A stretch of 10,542 nt of DNA from contig DYIG01000032.1 in NCBI GenBank assembly GCA_020723725.1, positions 1 through 10,542 of the forward strand. The letters run 5' to 3'. Position numbers and translations under genes: made by a program. The stretch is from Thermaerobacter marianensis. Lineage in GTDB: Bacteria > Bacillota > Sulfobacillia > DYIH01 > DYIG01. The notes under the pieces are model-generated. The model ran no database searches, was not told where the DNA came from, and saw nothing but the letters and a program-made list of their open reading frames with translations. Shown here piece after piece: positions 5,927 to 10,542 of this stretch. Each line of letters begins with the position of its first letter. The stretch's first letter is position 1.

Positions 5927-7051
5927 TTGTTGGGGACCCGTCCGTTCAAGTTCAGCTTGCTCGCTGAAGATTCCAGTTCCAAGGCCCGTGCCGGGGTGCT
6001 CCATACCCCTCATGGCCCGGTGCAAACCCCTGTTTTTATGCCTGTGGGCACAAGGGCGACGGTTAAGACCATGTCGGCGGAAGAAATGGGTGAGATGGGG
6101 GCATCCATCCTGCTGGCCAACACATACCACCTCTACCTGCGTCCGGGTGATGACCTGATAAAGGAGGCAGGCGGCCTGCACCGGTTCATGAACTGGCCCC
6201 GCCCGATCTTGACCGATAGCGGCGGTTTTCAGGTATTCAGTCTGGCAGCCTTTCGCCGGATTACCCCTGACGGGGTCCGGTTTCGGTCTCACCTTGATGG
6301 CAGCGAACACTACCTCACACCGGAGCGCGTCATGGCCATCGAGGAGAACCTCGGGGCGGATATTGTAATGCCGCTGGATGTCTGCCCGCCCTATCCCTGC
6401 AGTTATGAGGATGTATCTAAAGCAGTGGACCTCTCTGCCGAGTGGGCCAGGAGGTCGGTGATCTCGCGGAGCCGGGGCGACCAGGCCCTCTTCGGGATTG
6501 TCCAGGGAGGTGTGCACCCCGACCTGCGTGCGCGCAGCGCCGCAGCGACAGTCGAACTCAACCTCCCCGGGTACGCTATAGGGGGGCTCAGTGTCGGCGA
6601 ACCCAAGGAGCTTTTGCTCGGAGTGCTGGATACCACAGTGCCTCTGCTGCCGGAGGGCAAGCCCCGGTACCTCATGGGGGTGGGGAGCCCGGATCTGCTT
6701 CTGGAGGGTGTCTGGCGCGGGGTGGATATGTTCGACTGTGTCATGCCCACGCGCATGGCTCGTACCGGCACGGTTTATACGGCCAACGGTCGGCTGGTAT
6801 TAAGGAACGCCGCTTATAGTCGGGACTTCAGCCCGATAGAGGAAGAATGCGACTGCCTGGCCTGCCGTAGCTACACCAGGGCCTACATACGTCATCTCCT
6901 TAAAGCCGGGGAAATCCTGGGACTCCGGCTCTGCACCTGGCACAACCTCTCCTTCATTCTTCGTTTCATGAACCGCATTCGCGAGGCTATTATGGAAGGC
7001 CGGCTCGACGAGCTCCGTCGGCGTTTTCTGGAAATAGAGGCCCGCTGGTAG
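5927..7051 (+). CDS. tgt: Queuine tRNA-ribosyltransferase (tRNA-guanine transglycosylase)
   Basis: The 374-residue enzyme exchanges guanine-34 of GUN-anticodon tRNAs for preQ1 in queuosine synthesis. The full family signature is visible: TPVFMPVGT at 34-42, LLANTYHLYLRPG at 62-74, DSGGFQVFSL at 97-106 (Asp97, general acid/base), GIVQGG at 190-195, GYAIGGLSVGEPK at 215-227, and MFDCVMPTRMARTG at 268-281 with the nucleophile Asp270. The zinc site is CxCxxC (Cys308, 310, 313) plus His339. Length is normal. There is no ATG; TTG 5927 or TTG 5930 starts translation after GGTGGAGGAA (5914-5923), with 5930 having the more usual spacing. In many Firmicutes tgt sits with queA, yajC and secDF; here it stands between a divergent gene and the kor operon. 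Confidence 0.96.
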   Translation: MLGTRPFKFSLLAEDSSSKARAGVLHTPHGPVQTPVFMPVGTRATVKTMSAEEMGEMGASILLANTYHLYLRPGDDLIKEAGGLHRFMNWPRPILTDSGGFQVFSLAAFRRITPDGVRFRSHLDGSEHYLTPERVMAIEENLGADIVMPLDVCPPYPCSYEDVSKAVDLSAEWARRSVISRSRGDQALFGIVQGGVHPDLRARSAAATVELNLPGYAIGGLSVGEPKELLLGVLDTTVPLLPEGKPRYLMGVGSPDLLLEGVWRGVDMFDCVMPTRMARTGTVYTANGRLVLRNAAYSRDFSPIEEECDCLACRSYTRAYIRHLLKAGEILGLRLCTWHNLSFILRFMNRIREAIMEGRLDELRRRFLEIEARW

Positions 7052-7057
7052 GCTTTT

Positions 7058-7085
7058 TTCAATAACCCGTATGAGTGAATATACT
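7058..7085 (+). promoter_or_regulatory. Candidate promoter of the kor operon
   Basis: TTCAAT (7058-7063) and TATACT (7080-7085), 16 bp apart, lie in the 109-bp gap between tgt and korD. The -10 matches five of six bases, the -35 only about three. The leader to korD would be about 70 nt. No clear terminator for tgt was found in this gap, so read-through from tgt is also possible. Confidence 0.3.
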
Positions 7086-7160
7086 TTACCACGATACTAG
7101 AGAGTGGGTCTGAAACAACGGTCCTTTTTTCCTGGTCGGTGGCCTGGAGGAGATACGACG

Positions 7161-7487
7161 ATGAGTGACAAACCTGACAAAGGCAAGAAGGAAGTACCAC
7201 TAATACTCATAAACGAGAGCCTGTGCAAGAGGTGCGGCATTTGCAGCGCCTTTTGTCCCACCAAGGTCTTTGACGCCCGCGAGGATGGGTTACCTTTGGT
7301 GGCGCGTGGATTCGATTGTATATGGTGCGGATTATGTGAGATGCGCTGCCCTGATTTTGCCATCCTTCTGAAAGGTGAAAACGAGCAGGACGGCCAGAAA
7401 GAACCGCAGGGTGGCGAGCCTGTTGCCAAGCCGACGGCAAATGGGGTCCCAAAGGATAAAGAACCGGTAGCCGGGGGGGTGTCGTGA
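7161..7487 (+). CDS. korD: 2-oxoglutarate:ferredoxin oxidoreductase, ferredoxin-type delta subunit
   Basis: The 108-residue protein carries two [4Fe-4S] motifs: CKRCGICSAFCP at about 22-33 and CIWCGLCEMRCP at about 53-64, each CxxCxxCxxxCP. This is the electron-transfer subunit that takes electrons from the catalytic alpha/beta/gamma subunits and passes them to soluble ferredoxin. After residue about 72 it has a hydrophilic tail rich in Gly, Pro, Lys and Glu that is not part of the ferredoxin fold and looks disordered. ATG 7161 has GGAGGAG at about 7146-7152; a longer version from 7104 is unlikely because the added residues are unlike the family. The stop overlaps the alpha-subunit start, which indicates translational coupling. 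Confidence 0.9.
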   Translation: MSDKPDKGKKEVPLILINESLCKRCGICSAFCPTKVFDAREDGLPLVARGFDCIWCGLCEMRCPDFAILLKGENEQDGQKEPQGGEPVAKPTANGVPKDKEPVAGGVS

Positions 7488-8674
7488 TGAACGCGATGGT
7501 TGAAACACAAAATATCCGCATGATGCAGGGCAACGAGGCCGTTGCCGAAGGGGCCCTGGCCGCAGGGTGTCGGTTTTATGCAGGTTATCCCATTTCCCCT
7601 TCGTCAGAGATAGCGGAGATACTGTCCGCCCGCTTGCCGCGTTTCGGTGGCAGATTCATTCAAATGGAAGACGAGATCGGCAGTGTTGCCGCAATTATCG
7701 GGGCATCGCTCACCGGAGCGAAATCGATGACGGCTACCAGCGGGCCGGGTTTCTCCTTGATGCAAGAAAACCTTGGTTATGCAAGCCTGGCCGAGATCCC
7801 GATCGTTATCGTTAACGTGATGCGAGTTGGACCCAGTACAGGGATGCCTACCTCACCCTCTCAAGGGGATGTAATGCAGGCACGGTGGGGGACGCACGGG
7901 GACCACCCCGTCGTGGCCCTGGCGCCGTCCTCCGTCAAGGAGTCCTTTCAATTGACGGTCGAGGCCTTCAATATATCCGAGGAGTTGCGTGTTCCGGTCA
8001 TCCTTTTGTTGGACGAGGTAATCGGGCACATGAGGGAGAAGGTCCTTCTGCCGGATCCCGGTTCGCTGCGGGTTTCGGAGAGAAAGAAGGCCAGCGGGCC
8101 CCGTGAGGGACTCCTTCCCTACAAGCCTGATGCGGACGGGGTTCCGCCTATGGCTCTTTTCGGACAAGGACACCGTTGCCACGTCACAGGCCTGTATCAT
8201 GACGAGCGGGGTTTTGCCAGCAGCAGCCCGGCCAACGCCTCCGCCCTCATACGGCGGCTCCACGACAAGATAGAAATGGCGAAAGACCGGATTACGATAA
8301 CCCAGGGTGTGGGCCTGGACGACGCCGAGGTTGTGGTGGTGGCCTATGGTTCCACCGCAAGGGCCTCCTTGAGGGCGGTCAAGGATGCCAGGGAGAAGGG
8401 CATCAAGGCCGGGCTGCTGAAGCTGATGACCATCTGGCCCTTCCCGGCGGAACGGGTTAAGGCGGCCCTTGGACCGAAAGTGAAGCACGTGATCGTCCCG
8501 GAGATGAACCTGGGTCAACTCGTGGGCGAGGTTGAGCGGGCGGTCTACGGTGCGGCACCGGTTACTCCGGTAAGTAAGGTCTCGGGGCACTTGTTTCAGC
8601 CCGTCGAGGTGCTGCGAGTCATTGAGGATGCGGTCGCCGATCGGGTCGGCTTCACAAATAGGAGAGGGGGGTAA
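7487..8674 (+). CDS. korA: 2-oxoglutarate:ferredoxin oxidoreductase, alpha subunit
   Basis: The 395-residue protein is the pyrimidine-binding (POR_N) and transketolase-C-like subunit of a 2-oxoacid:ferredoxin oxidoreductase. Visible motifs are GNEAVAEGALAAG at 15-27, YPISPSSEI at 34-42, QMEDEIGSVAAIIGAS at 59-74, TSGPGFSLMQE at 84-94, VGPSTGMPTSPSQGDVMQ at 114-131 and ARWGTHGDHP at 132-141. The last two are typical of KorA rather than of pyruvate or branched-chain enzymes, so 2-oxoglutarate is the likely substrate: 2-oxoglutarate + CoA + oxidised ferredoxin to succinyl-CoA + CO2 + reduced ferredoxin, or the reverse. The C-terminal part holds VVVVAYGSTARA at about 283-294. ATG 7487 shares one base with the korD stop; GTG 7484 is one codon upstream. 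The gene ends 2 nt before korB. Confidence 0.93.
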   Translation: MNAMVETQNIRMMQGNEAVAEGALAAGCRFYAGYPISPSSEIAEILSARLPRFGGRFIQMEDEIGSVAAIIGASLTGAKSMTATSGPGFSLMQENLGYASLAEIPIVIVNVMRVGPSTGMPTSPSQGDVMQARWGTHGDHPVVALAPSSVKESFQLTVEAFNISEELRVPVILLLDEVIGHMREKVLLPDPGSLRVSERKKASGPREGLLPYKPDADGVPPMALFGQGHRCHVTGLYHDERGFASSSPANASALIRRLHDKIEMAKDRITITQGVGLDDAEVVVVAYGSTARASLRAVKDAREKGIKAGLLKLMTIWPFPAERVKAALGPKVKHVIVPEMNLGQLVGEVERAVYGAAPVTPVSKVSGHLFQPVEVLRVIEDAVADRVGFTNRRGG

Positions 8675-8676
8675 AC

Positions 8677-9540
8677 ATGCCGGAGAAGACAGGGGTAATG
8701 ACTGCAGAGGAAAAGGCCCGCGAGCACATCCGCATGCAGAACCTTCCTCATATATGGTGTCCGGGGTGTTCCAATGGAATAACCACCCGGGCTATTGTGA
8801 GGGCTTTTGAAGAAACGGGAGTGGATCCGGATAAAACGGTGGTGGTATCCGGTATCGGTTGTTCGTCCCGTACCACGGGTTACCTTGATTTTGACACGTT
8901 GCACACCACCCACGGGAGGCCTTTGGCCTTTGCCACGGGAATCAAGCTGGCTAACCCTGAGCTCAAAGTCGTGGTGATCAGCGGTGATGGAGACACCGCG
9001 GCCATCGGGGGGAACCACTTTATCCATGCCGCGCGCCGCAATATTGACATCACCCATATCTGTTATAACAACAGCATATATGGCATGACCGGCGGGCAGT
9101 ATTCGCCGACGACGCACCTGGGGGACCGGGCGACCACCGCGCCATACGGTCACCTTGAAAGGGAGTTTGACCTGTGCGAACTCGCCCAGGCGGCCGGCGC
9201 CACCTATGTTGCGCGGGGTACGGCCTATCATTTCGTTCCGCTTGTCAATTATATCAAGAAGGCCTTGAAGCATAAGGGCTTCTCTTTTGTAGAGGTTATA
9301 AGCACCTGCCCTGTTTACTACGGAAGGTTGAATGGCATAAAGAACGCCCCGGACCACCTGCAATGGGTGGCCGACAGGTCGGTGACCGTAAAGCAGGCGG
9401 AGAAACTTACCGCAGAAGAGCGGGCGCAGAAGTACGTGATTGGGGAATTTGTGCAAAAAGAAGCCCCCGAGTATGTAGAAAACTATATGCGGCTCATCGA
9501 GTCCGCCAGGGGTGATAACGGTGACCGGAACCAGAAGTAA
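8677..9540 (+). CDS. korB: 2-oxoglutarate:ferredoxin oxidoreductase, beta subunit (TPP-binding)
   Basis: The 287-residue protein is the thiamine-diphosphate-binding subunit. WCPGCSNG at 27-34 and GIGCSSR at 59-65 provide Cys28, Cys31 and Cys62, and Cys211 in STCPVYYGR completes the usual four ligands of the proximal [4Fe-4S] cluster. The TPP/Mg2+ motif runs from GDGD (103-106) through GGNH (111-114) to NNSIYGMTGGQ (131-141). HTTHGRPLAFATGIKLA at 76-92 is also family-typical. GGAGAGGGGGG lies just before ATG 8677. The last 20 nt overlap korC if its proposed GTG start is right, which fits a single transcript and balanced subunit synthesis. Confidence 0.94.
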   Translation: MPEKTGVMTAEEKAREHIRMQNLPHIWCPGCSNGITTRAIVRAFEETGVDPDKTVVVSGIGCSSRTTGYLDFDTLHTTHGRPLAFATGIKLANPELKVVVISGDGDTAAIGGNHFIHAARRNIDITHICYNNSIYGMTGGQYSPTTHLGDRATTAPYGHLEREFDLCELAQAAGATYVARGTAYHFVPLVNYIKKALKHKGFSFVEVISTCPVYYGRLNGIKNAPDHLQWVADRSVTVKQAEKLTAEERAQKYVIGEFVQKEAPEYVENYMRLIESARGDNGDRNQK

Positions 9541-10126
9541 CCTTCACGTCGAAGTGCGGCTGGCCGGGACCGGCGGGCAGGGACAGGTGCTTGGCTCGAT
9601 CATCCTGGCGGAGGCCGCCGGTATCCATGAGGGCTATACGGTTGTTCAGACCCAGGACTATGGCCCTGAGTCTCGGGGCGGGGCCAGCAAGGCCGAGGTG
9701 GTTATCAGTTCCGACGACGAGGTCGATTACCCCAAGGTAACGATACCGGACCTGCTGGTGGCGATGAGCCAGGACGCTTTCAACAAGTATTGTGGTGACG
9801 TAAAGAAAGGCGGCGCGGTGCTCGTGGATGCATCCTGGGTGAAGGATACGTCGAAACCATGCCCTGGCAAGGTTTATTCCCTTCCCATAACTGAAATCGC
9901 GCGCGAGCAGGTGGGGAAGACTCTGGCGGCAAATGTCGTCGCCCTGGGAGCGGTCGTGGGCGTCTTGGACATCATAAGTTACGACTCTATGGAGAAGGCC
10001 GTGCTGGCCCGGGTTCCCCGCGGTACCGAAGACTTGAATAGAAAGGCTCTGCGAGCGGGGTATGAAGCGGTCCGGCAACTTGTAGAGGGTTCGAAGTTGC
10101 ACAGGGAAACGGAGGTTCACACATGA
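9521..10126 (+). CDS. korC: 2-oxoglutarate:ferredoxin oxidoreductase, gamma subunit
   Basis: The 201-residue protein matches the POR gamma/KorC domain, which completes the catalytic core of multi-subunit 2-oxoacid:ferredoxin oxidoreductases. It begins with AGTGGQGQVLGSIILAEAA (15-33), followed by QDYGPESRGGASKAEVVIS (45-63); these two loops are the hallmark of the family and contact CoA in related enzymes. The start is uncertain: GTG 9521 is chosen because AGGGG (9508-9512) lies 8 nt upstream, while GTG 9512 would overlap that site. The end overlaps the following dehydrogenase by ATGA, indicating translational coupling. Confidence 0.92.
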   Translation: MTGTRSNLHVEVRLAGTGGQGQVLGSIILAEAAGIHEGYTVVQTQDYGPESRGGASKAEVVISSDDEVDYPKVTIPDLLVAMSQDAFNKYCGDVKKGGAVLVDASWVKDTSKPCPGKVYSLPITEIAREQVGKTLAANVVALGAVVGVLDIISYDSMEKAVLARVPRGTEDLNRKALRAGYEAVRQLVEGSKLHRETEVHT

Positions 10127-10542
10127 TGGTTAATGCAGTTCTCGATCTGAAACGCCATGAGGCCAACCCTTTGGAAGCTGTGCGCTGGCAGATTCGCCGC
10201 GCTGTAGACGCTCTTGGCCTTGAGCCAGCGGTTTTCGAAATACTTAAAGAACCCCAGCGTTTCCTGGAGGTATCCATCCCGGTGGTAATGGACACCGGTG
10301 AAGTGCGAGTATTCAAGGGGTACCGATCTCAGCACAACGATGTCCTTGGCCCTTGCAAGGGTGGGATTCGCTTTCACCCCGAGGTTTCTGTGAATGAGGT
10401 TAAGGCCCTTTCGGCTTGGATGACTATAAAGTGCGCCCTGCTTGGACTACCCTTTGGAGGCGGCAAGGGCGGCGTAATCTGCAACCCCAAGGAGATGTCT
10501 CCCCGGGAGATTGAGGAGCTCAGCAGGGCGTATGTGCGGGCC
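10123..10542 (+). CDS. gdhA: Glutamate dehydrogenase, N-terminal part (cut by window edge)
   Basis: The frame is open from ATG 10123 to the right edge (140 codons) and encodes the dimerisation and substrate-binding domain of the Glu/Leu/Phe/Val dehydrogenase family. GPCKGGIRFHP at 76-86 (Lys79), TIKCALLGLPFGGGKGG at 101-117 (Lys103, catalytic Lys115) and ICNP follow the glutamate dehydrogenase pattern. The enzyme would interconvert 2-oxoglutarate + NH4+ + NAD(P)H and glutamate. The start overlaps the korC stop as ATGA and GGAGG (10111-10115) sits 7 nt upstream; ATG 10126 is an alternative. The position directly behind korDABC puts 2-oxoglutarate formation and glutamate formation on one message. 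The NAD(P)-binding domain lies outside the window, so coenzyme preference is unknown. Confidence 0.9.
   Translation, partial: MMVNAVLDLKRHEANPLEAVRWQIRRAVDALGLEPAVFEILKEPQRFLEVSIPVVMDTGEVRVFKGYRSQHNDVLGPCKGGIRFHPEVSVNEVKALSAWMTIKCALLGLPFGGGKGGVICNPKEMSPREIEELSRAYVRA

Noticed and set aside
5864..6517. 217-codon open frame on the - strand opposite tgt
   Set aside because: It lies inside a strongly conserved tgt coding region, shows no recognisable family motif and is explained by the G+C-rich codon use of the + strand gene.
7052..7160. Terminator after tgt (GGCTTTTTTC)
   Set aside because: There is a T-run but no convincing stem before it.
7853..8590. 245-codon open frame on the - strand opposite korA
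   Set aside because: Shadow of the conserved korA gene, with no recognisable domain.
8596..9456. 286-codon open frame on the - strand opposite korB
   Set aside because: korB has all family motifs on the + strand; the antisense frame has no motif and no ribosome site.
9494..10120. 208-codon open frame on the - strand opposite korC
   Set aside because: Shadow of korC; no domain or ribosome site supports it.
1..10542. CRISPR array, tRNA, rRNA or insertion sequence
   Set aside because: No regularly spaced repeats, tRNA-like cloverleaf, rRNA segment or transposase frame was found on reading the window.

Overview
The window is about 10.5 kb of G+C-rich, densely coding bacterial DNA. It most resembles an anaerobic, possibly thermophilic, member of the Firmicutes (Clostridia; Moorella/Desulfotomaculum-like). 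This is an inference from the gene set: a YtpB/DUF2600-type sesquarterpene synthase, an exported protein with copper-amine-oxidase-N-type repeats, a four-subunit KorDABC ferredoxin oxidoreductase, purine-rich Shine-Dalgarno sites and frequent GTG/TTG starts. No rRNA, tRNA, CRISPR array or intact mobile element was seen.

Region 1 (1-502) is a gene graveyard. It holds a short, broken piece of a phosphoenolpyruvate-synthase phosphohistidine domain, then the N-terminal stubs of an MNT-type nucleotidyltransferase antitoxin and a HepT-type toxin. The stubs are pressed together and end exactly where moaB begins.

Region 2 (502-4748, + strand) is a tightly packed series: moaB (molybdenum cofactor), a PAP2-family membrane phosphatase, a membrane-anchored or exported nitrilase-fold hydrolase, a tetraprenyl-beta-curcumene-synthase-like protein, and a flavin-reductase-fold flavoprotein. 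The last four are spaced or overlapped like an operon. The phosphatase and terpene synthase together suggest polyprenyl or terpenoid lipid chemistry. The pathway as a whole is not one I recognise.

Region 3 (4753-5926) holds a - strand gene for an exported acidic TPR/copper-amine-oxidase-N-domain protein with its own terminator. A 248-bp A+T-rich divergent intergenic region follows. It contains candidate promoters for both directions, a palindrome, and a second terminator-like hairpin on the - strand upstream of the gene.

Region 4 (5927-7051) is tgt, the tRNA-guanine transglycosylase of queuosine synthesis, apparently without the usual queA/yajC/secDF partners next to it.

Region 5 (7161-10542, + strand) is an operon for 2-oxoglutarate metabolism: korD, korA, korB and korC (2-oxoglutarate:ferredoxin oxidoreductase), followed with a 4-nt ATGA overlap by the start of a glutamate dehydrogenase gene that runs off the window. 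Together they would link succinyl-CoA, CO2 and reduced ferredoxin, 2-oxoglutarate, and glutamate.
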